From Alkalibacterium olivapovliticus (lineage in GTDB: Bacteria > Bacillota > Bacilli > Lactobacillales > Carnobacteriaceae_A): DNA of 64,000 bases. How positions within the stretch are numbered: position 1 is the first letter of the stretch; every line of letters begins with the position of its first letter. A program made the position numbers and the translations under genes. The stretch is from contig NZ_PVTO01000010.1 of the NCBI RefSeq assembly GCF_003003275.1, forward strand, positions 42,619 through 106,618, given 5' to 3'. The notes beneath the pieces were generated by a model. It saw only the letters and a list, made by a program, of their open reading frames with translations. It was not told where the DNA came from and searched no databases. Of the stretch, positions 8,596 through 19,677 are shown piece after piece.

Positions 8596-10401
8596 ATGTC
8601 AGAACAATTGAAAAAAAGATCAGAAGTATCGGAAGACCTGAAATGGGATTTATCAGCCATTTTCAGCACACACAATGAATTTGAACAAACGGCAAAACAG
8701 CTGCCGGAAGATGTGTCAGATTTTGCATCTAAATACAACGGAAAGCTAGAAGATGCAGATACAGTAGTTGAAGCAGTCAAAGAATATGAAGGATTGCTTG
8801 CGACAGCCTCTCACCTGGGCCAATACGGTCATTTACCCGTTTCGGTCGATATTTCAGACAGTGAAGCACAGCAGGTAACTCGTCACGTATCAAATGTACT
8901 GGCTAATGTCAGTGCAAAATTGAGTTTCTTTCAGTCTCAACTTGAAGAGTTATATGAAACGACTTTAGACGAAGTGGTTGAAAAAGAACCGACATTTAAC
9001 ACCTTTATCCGTAAAATAAAAAAATCCAAGCGTGCGAAGCTAGATCCTAAAGTAGAAGAAGCATTAGCTCAACTGTCACCCGTGTTTAATGCACCATCTG
9101 AAATATTCGAGCAGGCCCGCTCAAATGATGCAGATTACGGTACGTTTGAAGTGGATGGAGTAGAGTATCCTTTAAGCTTTGTTTTATATGAAGAAGTCTA
9201 TATGTATCACGAGGATCCAAAAGTGCGTCGCGCAGCTTATGACAAGTTCAATGAGGTACTGGGACGCTATAAAAACGTTGTCGCAACAGCATACTACACT
9301 CACCTGCAGAAAGAAAAAACACTTTCAGTGATGCGCGGATATGATTCGATTTTCGATTACCTGCTGGAAAGCCAGGAAGTCGATCAGGATCTGTATCACC
9401 GTCAAATCGATACGATCATGACTGACTTTGCTCCTGTCATGCGCAAGTTCATCACTCACCTGAAAGACGTTCACGGGTTGGAAAAAATGACCTATGCCGA
9501 CTTGAAAGTGGACCTGGATCCTGAATACACATTACCTGTATCGATCGAAGAGTCTAAAGATCTGGTTAAGGAAGCTCTGGCTCCTCTTGGTCAAAAATAT
9601 GTCGACATGATTTTACAGTCTTATCCAGAACGCTGGGTCGACTTTGCACAGAATATTGGAAAACGTTCAGGAGCGTTCTGTTCAACGACTTATGGCAAGC
9701 ATCCTTTTGTCATGGTGACGTGGACTAATCAGTTAACGGATGCCTATACATTATTCCATGAACTGGGACATGCCGGACAAGGCGTATTGTCTAACGAGAA
9801 TAATCCGCTAAGTAGCGCGCGTCCATCCCTTTACTTGATCGAAGGTCCGTCTACATTCAACGAGTTGTTGCTGACGGACTATCTGAAAAATAAAACCGAT
9901 GATCCTCGTATGGAGCGCTCGATCTTATCTAAAATGATTTCGCGCACGTACTTCCATAACTTCGTAACGCATCTACTTGAAGCAGCTTATCAGCGGGAAG
10001 TCTACCGACTGATTGATGCAGGAAAGAGTTTCGATGCGAACAAGTTAAGTGAGTTGAAACGTGACATTCTAGAACAATTCTGGGGTGATTCAGTTGAACT
10101 GGAACCAGGGGCTGAACTCACTTGGATGCGTCAGATTCACTACTACATGGGCCTTTACCCTTACACATACTCAGCTGGTTTAACGATTGCGACTCAAGCG
10201 TTCCTCAAAATCAAGAGTGGCGAAGAAAAAGTGGACGGCTGGTTAGAATTTCTGGCATTAGGCGGACAAAAAGTGCCTGCCGAAGCACCGAAAGTAGCAG
10301 GAGTCGATATTACAACAGACAAACCGCTTAAAGACACCATCAACTATCTGGACGAATCCGTCGACCGCATCATTGAACTGACTGGACAATTGTCTAAGTA
10401 A
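8596..10401 (+). CDS. pepF: Oligoendopeptidase F
   Basis: Cytoplasmic zinc metallopeptidase of family M3B that cleaves oligopeptides of roughly 7-17 residues. The 601-aa length is typical. The zinc site HELGHAGQG is near residue 388, and the third ligand is expected in the following SLYLIEGPSTFNE stretch. The ATG at 8596 follows AAAGGGGAGAATAG. A TATAAT box at 8465-8470 is the likely -10 of its own promoter, giving a leader of about 120 nt. A strong terminator follows, so it is probably monocistronic. Confidence 0.96.
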   Translation: MSEQLKKRSEVSEDLKWDLSAIFSTHNEFEQTAKQLPEDVSDFASKYNGKLEDADTVVEAVKEYEGLLATASHLGQYGHLPVSVDISDSEAQQVTRHVSNVLANVSAKLSFFQSQLEELYETTLDEVVEKEPTFNTFIRKIKKSKRAKLDPKVEEALAQLSPVFNAPSEIFEQARSNDADYGTFEVDGVEYPLSFVLYEEVYMYHEDPKVRRAAYDKFNEVLGRYKNVVATAYYTHLQKEKTLSVMRGYDSIFDYLLESQEVDQDLYHRQIDTIMTDFAPVMRKFITHLKDVHGLEKMTYADLKVDLDPEYTLPVSIEESKDLVKEALAPLGQKYVDMILQSYPERWVDFAQNIGKRSGAFCSTTYGKHPFVMVTWTNQLTDAYTLFHELGHAGQGVLSNENNPLSSARPSLYLIEGPSTFNELLLTDYLKNKTDDPRMERSILSKMISRTYFHNFVTHLLEAAYQREVYRLIDAGKSFDANKLSELKRDILEQFWGDSVELEPGAELTWMRQIHYYMGLYPYTYSAGLTIATQAFLKIKSGEEKVDGWLEFLALGGQKVPAEAPKVAGVDITTDKPLKDTINYLDESVDRIIELTGQLSK

Positions 10402-10423
10402 CAGTATGTAGATAATAGTATGA

Positions 10424-10460
10424 AAATCCTGGTATCAGAAATCTGATACCAGGATTTTTC
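10424..10460 (+). terminator. Terminator after pepF
   Basis: Fifteen-bp perfect stem AATCCTGGTATCAGA / TCTGATACCAGGATT with a short loop, then TTTC. Confidence 0.93.
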
Positions 10461-10564
10461 TCTGTTTAATAACTGTTTTGCTGATATAAAAACCTTTGAA
10501 TTGAGCCGGTCGCGTGCACATAAACTATAGAAGTAGTATTAGCCCAGCTCACTAACTAGTGGAT

Positions 10565-11315
10565 GGTCGAGAGCTACAAATAGAGCGGGGATATGTAGGA
10601 CTCGCCAGCACATGACTGGTCGAGAACTACAAATGAAGCGAGATAGGTCTATCTCGCCTGTCAAAATGAAGGCGAGAGCTACAAATAGAGTGAGTATATG
10701 TAGGAGTCGCTGGCACATGGCTGGTCGAGTGCTACAAATGAAGCGAGATAGGGCTATCTCGTCTGTCAAAATGAAGGCGAGAGCTACAAATAGAGTGAGT
10801 ATATGTAGGACTCGCCGGCACATGGATGGTCGAGAGCTACAAATGAAGCGAGATAGGGGTATCTCGCCAATCGAAATGAAGGCGAGAGCTACAAATAGAG
10901 TGAGTATATGTAGGACTCGCCGGCACATGGCTGGTCGAGAACTACAAATGAAGCGAGATAGGTCTATCTCGCCTGTCAAAATGAAGGCGAGAGCTACAAA
11001 TAGAGTGAGTATATGTAGGAGTCGCTGGCACATGGCTGGTCGAGTGCTACAAATGAAGCGAGATAGGGCTATCTCGTCTGTCGAAATGAAGGCGAGAGCT
11101 ACAAATAGAGTGAGTATATGTAGGACTCGCCGGCACATGGCTGGTCGAGTGCTACAAATGAAGCGAGATAGGTCTATCTCGCCTGTCAAAATGAGGACGA
11201 GTGCTACAAATAGAGTGAGTATATGTAGGAGTCACCGGCACATGAGTGGTCGAGAGCTACAAATGAGCCAGAATTAGGTCAACTCGTCTGAAAAAAGTCA
11301 GAAGAGCACTACAAA
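10565..11315 (+). repeat. Tandem array of a 105-bp unit with nested half-repeats
   Basis: Six complete 105-bp units start at 10618, 10723, 10828, 10933, 11038 and 11143 (each opens with GGTCGAG). A half unit lies before them (10565-10617) and a decaying one after (11248-11315). Each unit holds two related halves of about 52 bp, both containing CTACAAAT. The first half carries the palindrome CGAGATAG-nn-CTATCTCG. The second has GGCGAG..CTACA that can fold on TGTAG..CTCGCC. Units 1 and 4 are identical and units 2 and 5 nearly so, giving a higher-order period of 315 bp. Because 105 is a multiple of three, long frames are open on both strands (about 10,540-11,280). I do not regard them as genes: they lack a convincing ribosome site and are repetitive and arginine-rich. 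Function unknown. Confidence 0.95.
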
Positions 11316-11317
11316 TA

Positions 11318-11337
11318 GGGACTGTGTGAACAGTCCC
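11318..11337. other. Perfect hairpin at the repeat array edge
   Basis: GGGACTGT-gtga-ACAGTCCC, an 8-bp perfect stem just after the last CTACAAAT. It lacks a T-tract, so it is not a standard terminator. It may mark the boundary of the repeat element. Confidence 0.6.
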
Positions 11338-11371
11338 CACTATACTAGCTATGCTTTAGTCCTCAGGATAC

Positions 11372-11416
11372 AAAAAAAGGGAGGACTCATCAGCGATAAA
11401 TGCGTGAGTACTCCCT
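11372..11416 (-). terminator. Terminator of the minus-strand flavoprotein gene
   Basis: On the minus strand AGGGAGTACTCA pairs with TGAGTCCTCCCT and is followed by seven T. It lies 31 bases past the stop codon at 11448. Confidence 0.85.
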
Positions 11417-11447
11417 ATAAGGAGAGAATCGTCTAATCGATTCTCTT

Positions 11448-12719
11448 TCATACGCCTAAAGACGTTTGTGCTGCATGCATGCCGGCTACACGTCCGGTGA
11501 TAAAGGCGCCTGTAATGTTATAGCCACCTGTATACCCATTATAGTCCAGAATCTCTCCGGTAAAGTACAAGTTCTGCATGAGTTTGCTTTCGAGCGTTTT
11601 AGGATTCACCTCTTTGGTATGAACCCCTCCACCCGTCACAAACGCTTTTTCAATCGGCAGTGACCCGTGCACTTTAAAGCGGAAATCTTTAAGGAAAGTA
11701 ATGACTGCTTCCAGTTCTTTAGGTGTCACAGTTTTGAACGCGCGCTCACTGTCAATTTCTGATTGTTCCAGGCCAAAAAGGATATAACGCTCAGGTCCGA
11801 ACTGCTTGAGCGTATTTTTAATGCTCTTCTCGCCATCTTTTTTCATTAAACGTTCAAGGGACTGTTTCAGTGAACCGACTGTTTCATCGGGAGCACTGTC
11901 CAGACTCATTTGAGCATAGTCTGTTTTATCTCGTTTCATTGTCTGAAGCACGAACATCGAACAGCGCAGCACAGCTGGCCCGGAAATACCTAAATGGGTA
12001 AAAATCATATCCATCCGGTGATTGATGACTGTTTTGCCTTTTTTATTTAAGACCTTCAAATCGACATCTCTTAAAGAAATGCCTTGAAGGGTACGGTCTT
12101 GAATAAACGGCTCTTCAGAGGTGATAGGGACTTCAGTGGGATACAGATCTTTTATTGTATGACCAGCTTTTTTGGCCCATTTATACCCATCACCAGTTGA
12201 CCCCGTTTTCGGCATGGCACGTCCACCTGTAGATAAAATAACTGAAGTGGCATTTAAAATACGGCCATCCTGCAGTTCAACACCTTCTACTCGCCCGTCT
12301 TTATACAAAACAGTTTCGACTGGAGCGTTTACGTGAACATCTACTTTTGTATCTTCCATGATTTGAGTCAACGCATTGACGATCGTACGCGATTTATCCG
12401 TGATCGGAAACATCCGTCCATGATCTTCTTCTTTTAATTGAATGCCTTTAGATTGGAAAAATTTCATAATATCATAATTGTCATATTGGTAAAATGCACT
12501 GTATAAAAAACGTCCGTTACCTGGAATGTGAGTGATGATTTCTTCTTTGTCCCGGTTATTAGTCACGTTACAGCGTCCGTTACCTGTTACTAGCAATTTT
12601 CGCCCGACAAATTTATTTTTTTCAACTAAGCCGACTGTGGCTCCGTGCTCTGCAGCTGAAATAGCAGCCATCATGCCGCTGGTTCCGCCACCTACGACTA
12701 ATACATCGTAATGTGTCAT
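11448..12719 (-). CDS. FAD-dependent oxidoreductase of the HI0933/YhiN (BaiN-like) family
   Basis: Predicted cytoplasmic flavoprotein of 423 aa. The amino-terminal dinucleotide fold is VVGGGTSGMMAAISAAEHG, followed by a conserved RKLLVTGNGRCNVTN stretch, the GGRAMPKTGSTGDGY motif near residue 165, and a carboxyl-terminal FAD contact region with GGGVHTKEVNP and TGEILDYNGYTGGYN. These are characteristic of the HI0933 family. Its physiological reaction is not settled; relatives include a bile-acid dehydroxylation enzyme and general NAD(P)H flavoproteins. It is transcribed divergently from the neighbouring phospho-glucosidase gene and ends in its own terminator. Confidence 0.9.
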   Translation of the reverse strand: MTHYDVLVVGGGTSGMMAAISAAEHGATVGLVEKNKFVGRKLLVTGNGRCNVTNNRDKEEIITHIPGNGRFLYSAFYQYDNYDIMKFFQSKGIQLKEEDHGRMFPITDKSRTIVNALTQIMEDTKVDVHVNAPVETVLYKDGRVEGVELQDGRILNATSVILSTGGRAMPKTGSTGDGYKWAKKAGHTIKDLYPTEVPITSEEPFIQDRTLQGISLRDVDLKVLNKKGKTVINHRMDMIFTHLGISGPAVLRCSMFVLQTMKRDKTDYAQMSLDSAPDETVGSLKQSLERLMKKDGEKSIKNTLKQFGPERYILFGLEQSEIDSERAFKTVTPKELEAVITFLKDFRFKVHGSLPIEKAFVTGGGVHTKEVNPKTLESKLMQNLYFTGEILDYNGYTGGYNITGAFITGRVAGMHAAQTSLGV

Positions 12720-12823
12720 GTGTGTTCCTCTTTTCTTTCTGACCTATATCCTTGATACTGTACCATATTGACAGCATTCTATCCATATTAATGAGAAATG
12801 CTCACATAATTGTAAAGATTCGC

Positions 12824-12851
12824 TTGTATGTAATGGATTACACTCTATACA
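12824..12851 (+). promoter_or_regulatory. Promoter with palindromic operator before the GH1 gene
   Basis: TTGTAT (12824) and TATACA (12846) stand 16 bp apart. Between them, at 12829-12842, is TGTAAT-gg-ATTACA, a 6+6 inverted repeat of LacI/GntR-like form. A repressor bound there would block the promoter. No dedicated regulator gene is adjacent. Confidence 0.5.
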
Positions 12852-12867
12852 CTTAACAGGTAACTGA

Positions 12868-14328
<1,461 letters not shown>

Positions 14329-14348
14329 TAATAGATCAGCATAAATAG

Positions 14349-14386
14349 AAGGGTTCCGTCCGGCATTTACAGGATGGAACCCTTTA
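14349..14386 (+). terminator. Terminator after the GH1 gene
   Basis: AAGGGTTCCGTCC pairs with GGATGGAACCCTT with a short loop, then TTTATTTG. Confidence 0.88.
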
Positions 14387-14464
14387 TTTGTTATCCTGCT
14401 CTAAAATACTGCAGTCAAAAGAGTTATAATGAAGGCATAAAATAAAACGGAGGAGAGACATAAT

Positions 14465-15652
14465 ATGACCATCATCAAAAAATTGACACAAGAGCAATTT
14501 GAAGACCTGTATCAGCTTAATGTGTATGCTTTCCATTTTAAGGATACAGATGATGTAAAGGAACGGATGCGGAATGAGTTCGAATACGGACTCTCTTTTG
14601 GTGCTTTTTCTGGAGATCAGCTGACTAGTTCTCTGATCGTCTTACCGCTTGAGGTGTACTATCAGGGCACTATCCTGAAAATGGGTGGAATAGGAAACGT
14701 AACCAGTTACCCTGAAGCTAGGGGGAAAGGGTCAATCCGTCGATTGATGGAAACGGCACTGACAGAAATGAAGGAACAGGGAATTGTGGTTTCTTACCTG
14801 GCTCCATTCTCCTACCACTTCTACCGCAAATTCGGGTATGAAGTTTCATTTGAAAAACGCCAATTCGATATCAAACCAGGTGATTTCGGCTCGTTCGAAG
14901 CCCCCGAAACTCGTGTCGACAGAGTGCTGTGGGAGGACCAGAAAGAAGCGATAAAAGCAATTTATCATAAAAAAATGGAAGAAGCCATTGGTCCGGTCAA
15001 AAGGAAGGAGTGGGAATGGGAGAAACGGAACATGTCATCGGGTAAAAAGAAACTCGCTCTTTTCCAGGATGATAATGAAGCTCCTCAAGGATATTTGTTG
15101 TATGAATTTTCAGGAGAAAACCAGAATACATTCCAGATTGATGAACTGACTGCTCTGACAGGAACGGCTGAAAAGGCACTGTGGGAATTTATCGGGACGC
15201 ATGCCGCCGGGTTCGATAAATTCATCTACACTGGCCGAGCTGATCAGCACCTTACACATCTATTTAAAGAAGCAGATCTTGACCAGAAAATGGCGTCTTC
15301 CATGATGGCCCGCATAGTGGATATGGAAAACTTTTTGAGACAGTATCCGTTTAAACGCAATGAAAATCAGGAATTCCTGCTGGAAGTCACAGATGACACA
15401 GCTAAATGGAATGAGAAACTGTACAGACTTTCTATCAAAGGGCAGGAAGTAACGCTTTCGATTGTAGACCAGCCAGATGATAATGCACACAAACTGAAAG
15501 CTAACATCCAGACATGGACACAACTGTTTATGCAGTTTAAAAAAGCTGGCGCACTGCAGTTTGAAGGCTCACTTTCTACTTCTAAAGAAACCGCTCATGC
15601 CTTTCAGACAATACTTCCTGAAGGTGTTCCAGAGTTGCATGACTTCTTTTGA
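14465..15652 (+). CDS. GNAT acetyltransferase with sterol-carrier-like carboxyl domain (Eis family)
   Basis: 395-aa protein with two GNAT units and a carboxyl SCP2-like part, the layout of the Eis/YkwB group. The first GNAT domain spans roughly residues 1-150 with the acetyl-CoA stretch GIGNVTSYPEARGKGSIRRL; APFSYHFYRKFGYE is a typical family motif. The end (LHDFF) supplies the carboxylate used by Eis enzymes as part of the active site. Known members acetylate aminoglycosides or other amines, but the substrate of this copy is unknown. It stands alone with the ribosome site GGAGGAG and no linked gene. Confidence 0.88.
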   Translation: MTIIKKLTQEQFEDLYQLNVYAFHFKDTDDVKERMRNEFEYGLSFGAFSGDQLTSSLIVLPLEVYYQGTILKMGGIGNVTSYPEARGKGSIRRLMETALTEMKEQGIVVSYLAPFSYHFYRKFGYEVSFEKRQFDIKPGDFGSFEAPETRVDRVLWEDQKEAIKAIYHKKMEEAIGPVKRKEWEWEKRNMSSGKKKLALFQDDNEAPQGYLLYEFSGENQNTFQIDELTALTGTAEKALWEFIGTHAAGFDKFIYTGRADQHLTHLFKEADLDQKMASSMMARIVDMENFLRQYPFKRNENQEFLLEVTDDTAKWNEKLYRLSIKGQEVTLSIVDQPDDNAHKLKANIQTWTQLFMQFKKAGALQFEGSLSTSKETAHAFQTILPEGVPELHDFF

Positions 15653-15787
15653 CGGAAGACCATTATGACAGGTTAATCACCATAAGGATTGATCAGTTTG
15701 AGGGGGATCCCCTTTATTTCTTGTCAGATTATAAAAAAAGAGAAATTCGAGTGCAAAGAATTATTATCTAGCTGTATCTATTTAGAA

Positions 15788-15822
15788 TAGCTCTCTCATT
15801 GTGTCTAAAGGGAGCTTTCTGC
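15788..15822 (+). terminator. Terminator-like hairpin before thrC
   Basis: AGCTCTCT pairs with AAAGGGAGCT, then TTTCT. A smaller GGGG-gat-CCCC hairpin followed by TTTATTTCT lies at about 15701-15722. Apart from these and the thr promoter, the 15653-15942 gap shows nothing. Confidence 0.6.
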
Positions 15823-15891
15823 TTAACATGGAAGTCGACTAGTGTATCCTTAAAAAGCTTTCAAACAGTCCTGTTAGTTTGGACGATTATT

Positions 15892-15900
15892 TGTTATAAT
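15892..15900 (+). promoter_or_regulatory. Extended -10 promoter of thrCB
   Basis: TGTTATAAT is an extended -10 (TG-n-TATAAT). The -35 is weak. The leader to thrC is only about 35 nt. Confidence 0.65.
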
Positions 15901-15942
15901 CTAATCATTCTAATCAAAATCTAATCTAAAAGGGGATCAATT

Positions 15943-17010
15943 ATGTCTTGGCAGGGATTACTAAAAGAGTACAAAGATTTTCTACCCGTATCAGAAACGA
16001 CACCAGGAATCAGTTTGCTGGAGGGAAAGACACCCCTGATCAAGCTGGGAAAATTATCAGCAGAATTTGGTGTAGAAGCTTACGCCAAAATTGAAGGAGC
16101 AAATCCAACAGGAAGTTTTAAAGACCGTGGCATGGTAATGGCCATGGCTAAAGCAATCGAAGAGGGGTCACACACAGTGATCTGTGCATCTACCGGGAAT
16201 ACCTCTGCATCTGCCGCAGCTTACGCAGCACGAGCAGGACTGCGGTCGATCATTGTTATCCCGGAAGGAAAGATTGCCCAAGGGAAATTGGCACAGGCTG
16301 TTATGTATGGAGCAGAGATTTATTCCATAAAGGGAAACTTTGATGATGCCTTGAAAATTGTCCGAAAGTTGGCTGAGCAAGAAGATATCACACTCGTCAA
16401 CTCAATCAATCCTTATCGAATCGAAGGGCAGAAAACTGCTGCTTTCGAAGTGTGTGATACGTTAGGAAAAGCACCTGACTATTTATGTATCCCTGTAGGA
16501 AATGCAGGAAACATTACTGCATACTGGAAAGGGTTCAAGGAGTACAACGAGGCTAACGAGACTGGGCTTCCGAAAATGATGGGATTTGAAGCAAGTGGGG
16601 CAGCGGCCATTGTTCACAACAGAGTATTCGAAAATCCTGAAACAATCGGTACGGCTATTCGCATAGGGAATCCCGCGAGCTGGACACAGGCAGTAACAGC
16701 AAGAGATGAATCAGGTGGGATCATTGACGAAGTGACAGATGAAGAAATGATTGAAGCCTATCGCTGGCTCGCTTCAAACGAAGGCATTTTTGCAGAACCG
16801 GCTTCAAGTGCTTCTGTGGCAGGTTTGTTCAAGTCGCTGAAAAACGGAACAATCAGCCAGGGCAGTCAGGTGGTATGTGTGCTCACAGGAAATGGGCTGA
16901 AAGATCCTCAGACAGCAATAGACTGCAGCGACTTCAAGCCCCTTGTATTAGAAAACGACGAAGCCTTTGTAATTGAAACTATATTAGGACGAAAAAAAGA
17001 TGCGGTTTAA
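15943..17010 (+). CDS. thrC: Threonine synthase
   Basis: PLP enzyme that turns O-phosphohomoserine into threonine. The 355-aa length is that of the short Gram-positive class. The PLP lysine lies in PTGSFKDRG near residue 60. The glycine-rich phosphate loop is [14 protein letters not shown] and the carboxyl cofactor contact is in [13 protein letters not shown]. The ribosome site AAGGGGATC precedes the ATG. The stop overlaps thrB by 11 bases, so the two are coupled. Homoserine dehydrogenase, often first in this operon, is not adjacent. Confidence 0.96.
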   Translation: MSWQGLLKEYKDFLPVSETTPGISLLEGKTPLIKLGKLSAEFGVEAYAKIEGANPTGSFKDRGMVMAMAKAIEEGSHTVICASTGNTSASAAAYAARAGLRSIIVIPEGKIAQGKLAQAVMYGAEIYSIKGNFDDALKIVRKLAEQEDITLVNSINPYRIEGQKTAAFEVCDTLGKAPDYLCIPVGNAGNITAYWKGFKEYNEANETGLPKMMGFEASGAAAIVHNRVFENPETIGTAIRIGNPASWTQAVTARDESGGIIDEVTDEEMIEAYRWLASNEGIFAEPASSASVAGLFKSLKNGTISQGSQVVCVLTGNGLKDPQTAIDCSDFKPLVLENDEAFVIETILGRKKDAV

Positions 17011-17887
17011 AATAAAAATTCCAGCCACAACAGCAAATATTGGAGCTGGATTTGATTCGGTCGGTATTGCTTTAAATCTCTACTTGATATTAGATGTAAC
17101 ACCATCTGTCACATGGAAATTCGTAGCTAACTCAGCAGAGCTTAATGGAGTGCCCTCGGATAAATCAAATCTTATTTATCTTATTGCAGAACAAGTAGCC
17201 CGCAAATATGGTCATGCAGGGTTGCCGGCGTGCAGAGTAGAAATGACTAGTGAGATTCCTCTTGCTCGAGGCTTGGGAAGCAGTTCGACAGCAGTTGTCG
17301 CAGGAATTGAACTAGCCGATCAGTTACTGAATCTACAGTTATCTAAACAAGAAAAGGCGGTCATTGCAACTGAAATCGAAGGGCATCCGGACAATGTAGC
17401 TCCGGCGATTTTTGGGGGATGTGTCATTGGACATGCAGGCGACTCCTTTGAGTACGTTCAGGTTCCCATCACATCTGATTTAACATTTGTCACTATGATT
17501 CCTGATTATGAGTTGAAAACGGCAGATGCTCGTGCTGTTCTTCCTGAAGCATATTCCAGAATTGAAACCATCAAAGGCAGTAGTATTGCCAATGTCAGTG
17601 TAGCAGCACTATTTAAACGGGACTGGGCATTACTTGGGAAAATGATGGAGATGGACGTTTTCCATCAACCGTTTAGAAGAGCTTTAGTTCCTGAATACGA
17701 ACAGATGAAAAAATTCATTTCTGAATTTGTATATGGGACTTATCTTAGCGGGGCAGGACCAACTATGATTTCTCTTGCTGCAGATGAAGTTAAGATGAAA
17801 ATACCCGAGTGGGAAAAAGCGGTTCCGCACATAAAGTGGCAGTTGCTGAAAGCTGATAACACAGGGACACAAGTTATCAGAGAATAA
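17000..17887 (+). CDS. thrB: Homoserine kinase
   Basis: GHMP-family kinase, 295 aa, that phosphorylates homoserine for threonine synthase. The ATP-binding GHMP motif is in [13 protein letters not shown], with the amino motif [15 protein letters not shown] and the carboxyl glycine-rich [10 protein letters not shown]. The start lies inside thrC with no separate promoter, so it is translated from the same transcript. A terminator follows at 17979. Confidence 0.96.
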   Translation: MRFKIKIPATTANIGAGFDSVGIALNLYLILDVTPSVTWKFVANSAELNGVPSDKSNLIYLIAEQVARKYGHAGLPACRVEMTSEIPLARGLGSSSTAVVAGIELADQLLNLQLSKQEKAVIATEIEGHPDNVAPAIFGGCVIGHAGDSFEYVQVPITSDLTFVTMIPDYELKTADARAVLPEAYSRIETIKGSSIANVSVAALFKRDWALLGKMMEMDVFHQPFRRALVPEYEQMKKFISEFVYGTYLSGAGPTMISLAADEVKMKIPEWEKAVPHIKWQLLKADNTGTQVIRE

Positions 17888-17978
17888 TCAGCCTGACGAA
17901 GCTGCGATACTCAATAAGTGATGATAAAACGACTTCAACTTTCAAGTGGAGAAGTCAAATCAGTTAAATAAGTATAAA

Positions 17979-18008
17979 AACGCGGGCCTTTACAGGCTGG
18001 CGTTTTTT
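17979..18008 (+). terminator. Terminator after thrB
   Basis: AACGCGGGCCT / AGGCTGGCGTT around a TTAC loop with one mismatch, followed by six T. Confidence 0.85.
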
Positions 18009-18205
18009 GATGTGTAGATATTGGTTTCCAGGTGGTGTGCAGAATCTGATTCACGTTCCTTGAGTGACTATAATAATTATGATTAGATAAATATAAAATA
18101 CCCGTTAGTTATTGATCCTATCTAATCGGACAACTTCACTATTTAAGTGCTAAAGTAGACAGAGAAGAGAGAAAGGAGCTGGACCTTCTGAATAATCTCT
18201 ATCAT

Positions 18206-19030
18206 ATGAACCAGGCTATGCAGTACATCGAAGACCACTTAGGTGAAGAAATAGACAGTAAGGAGCTGGCAAAAATTGCGTTGACCTCAGAAACTTATTT
18301 TAAAAGACTGTTTTCGTTTCTGTCAGGTATGCCGCTTTCGGACTATATAAGAAAACGACGTCTCACACAGGCTGCATTTGAATTGAAGCAGACAGATGTA
18401 AAAGTGATTGATCTGGCATTGAAGTACGGCTACACTTCTCCAGATGCTTTTACAAAAGCTTTTCAGCAGGTACATGGCGTGACGCCAACTGCAGCCAGAG
18501 AATTGAACAGTCATTTGAAGTCTTATCCTATGCTGACTTTTAGACTCACTATCCAAGGAGGAAAACCAATGAATTATAGATTAGTAGAAAAAGAAACCTT
18601 TACTGCGGCAGGGTATAAAACAGAAGCTGTTGTGAATAGTGAAGGTGAATCAGAAGATATCCTGTCATTTCTAGGTAGTCTGACAGATGAACATTTTACG
18701 AAATTAAAGAACATCAGCAATGGTTACTTTGATGGAAACCCCTTGTATATTTCATCCGATCATGAAAATGAAGAAAATCAGACTTCTCAAAATTTTTATG
18801 TAGGGGTGCCGGTCGATACTGTCCCGGAAGAGCTGGATAGTATTACCATCTCTAACCAAACATGGGCTGTGTTTACGATCGAAGGAGAGTGGGAGGCTGT
18901 CAACGATGCATGGACTCGTATCTATACTGAGTGGTTCCCTTCCTCAAAATATGAACCAACTTCGTCTCCGGAATTTATGACATCCAAGGACAATCAGTCT
19001 GAAGTGTGGGTCGCCGTGAAAGAAAGCTGA
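18206..19030 (+). CDS. AraC-family regulator with GyrI-like effector domain
   Basis: Transcription regulator of 274 aa from the first ATG. Two helix-turn-helix units of the AraC type fill residues 1-105 ([18 protein letters not shown], then [20 protein letters not shown]). From about residue 120 a GyrI/effector-binding domain follows ([19 protein letters not shown] to the carboxyl end). Relatives respond to small hydrophobic compounds. The ATG at 18206 has no ribosome site nearby. GGAG at 18175-18178 is spaced ideally for a CTG at 18188, which would add six residues, so the real start may be that CTG. Target genes are not obvious; the next gene is arsC. Confidence 0.87.
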   Translation: MNQAMQYIEDHLGEEIDSKELAKIALTSETYFKRLFSFLSGMPLSDYIRKRRLTQAAFELKQTDVKVIDLALKYGYTSPDAFTKAFQQVHGVTPTAARELNSHLKSYPMLTFRLTIQGGKPMNYRLVEKETFTAAGYKTEAVVNSEGESEDILSFLGSLTDEHFTKLKNISNGYFDGNPLYISSDHENEENQTSQNFYVGVPVDTVPEELDSITISNQTWAVFTIEGEWEAVNDAWTRIYTEWFPSSKYEPTSSPEFMTSKDNQSEVWVAVKES

Positions 19031-19154
19031 AGAACAGGTCATTGAAGGTAAGCTCACGTTTAGAATACAGGTCCTATTAGTGGTAAAATTAACTCACTAC
19101 TTGACGAAGGATCTGAACGGTCAGGTACTAAGGGACAGAAGAGGAGTAGGTTCT

Positions 19155-19559
19155 ATGAACAAACGTTACTTTTTATGTACAGGCAACTCGTGCCGCAGCC
19201 AGATGGCGGAAGGATACGGACGAAAGCTGCTGGATCAAAGTCAATTTGAAGTCAGAAGCGCAGGAATCGAAACACATGGGCTGAATCCGAAAGCCGTCAA
19301 AGTAATGGAGGAAGACGGAATCGATATCACGAATCAGACTTCAGACCTGATCGATCAGGATTATTTTAAGGAAGCGGATCTGATCATCACTTTATGTGGG
19401 GATGCACTGGATAAATGTCCAACTATTCCATCCGGTGTTGCGCATGAGCACTGGGATTTAGAGGATCCTGCAAAAGCAACGGGAACGGAAGAAGACATTT
19501 TAGCTAAATTCCGTGTAACGAGAGATATCATCAAAGAAAGAGTACTGACCCTACAATAG
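19155..19559 (+). CDS. arsC: Thioredoxin-coupled arsenate reductase
   Basis: Reduces arsenate to arsenite using a low-molecular-weight phosphatase fold. The 134-aa protein from ATG 19155 (ribosome site GAGGAG) has the P-loop CTGNSCR with nucleophile Cys8 and the redox pair near residues 81 and 88 in [10 protein letters not shown], the three-cysteine pattern of the S. aureus pI258/B. subtilis ArsC type. HWDLEDP near the carboxyl end is also conserved. No arsB or arsR is adjacent, so it is a stand-alone copy. A frame open from 19080 is upstream noise. Confidence 0.93.
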   Translation: MNKRYFLCTGNSCRSQMAEGYGRKLLDQSQFEVRSAGIETHGLNPKAVKVMEEDGIDITNQTSDLIDQDYFKEADLIITLCGDALDKCPTIPSGVAHEHWDLEDPAKATGTEEDILAKFRVTRDIIKERVLTLQ

Positions 19560-19573
19560 ATTAATTGTAAGAA

Positions 19574-19621
19574 CAGCGTGAAATAGATCCTGAAAAAGGT
19601 CTTTTTTACGCTGATTTTTTG
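19574..19621 (+). terminator. Terminator after arsC
   Basis: CAGCGT pairs with ACGCTG with an inner GATC/GGTC and GAAA/TTTT continuation, then ATTTTTT. Confidence 0.8.
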
Positions 19622-19677
19622 TACATATAAGGCTATAATGAAGAAGAATAACCTTAACATAGACAAGGAGAACTTAA

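Noticed and set aside
10539..11277. Long open frames of about 216 and 221 codons on both strands over the repeat array
   Set aside because: They follow only from the 105-bp period being a multiple of three. The products are repetitive, with Arg or Cys excess, and neither has a ribosome site.
10565..11315. CRISPR array
   Set aside because: There are no unique spacers between short repeats. The complete 105-bp unit is repeated, and no cas gene is near.
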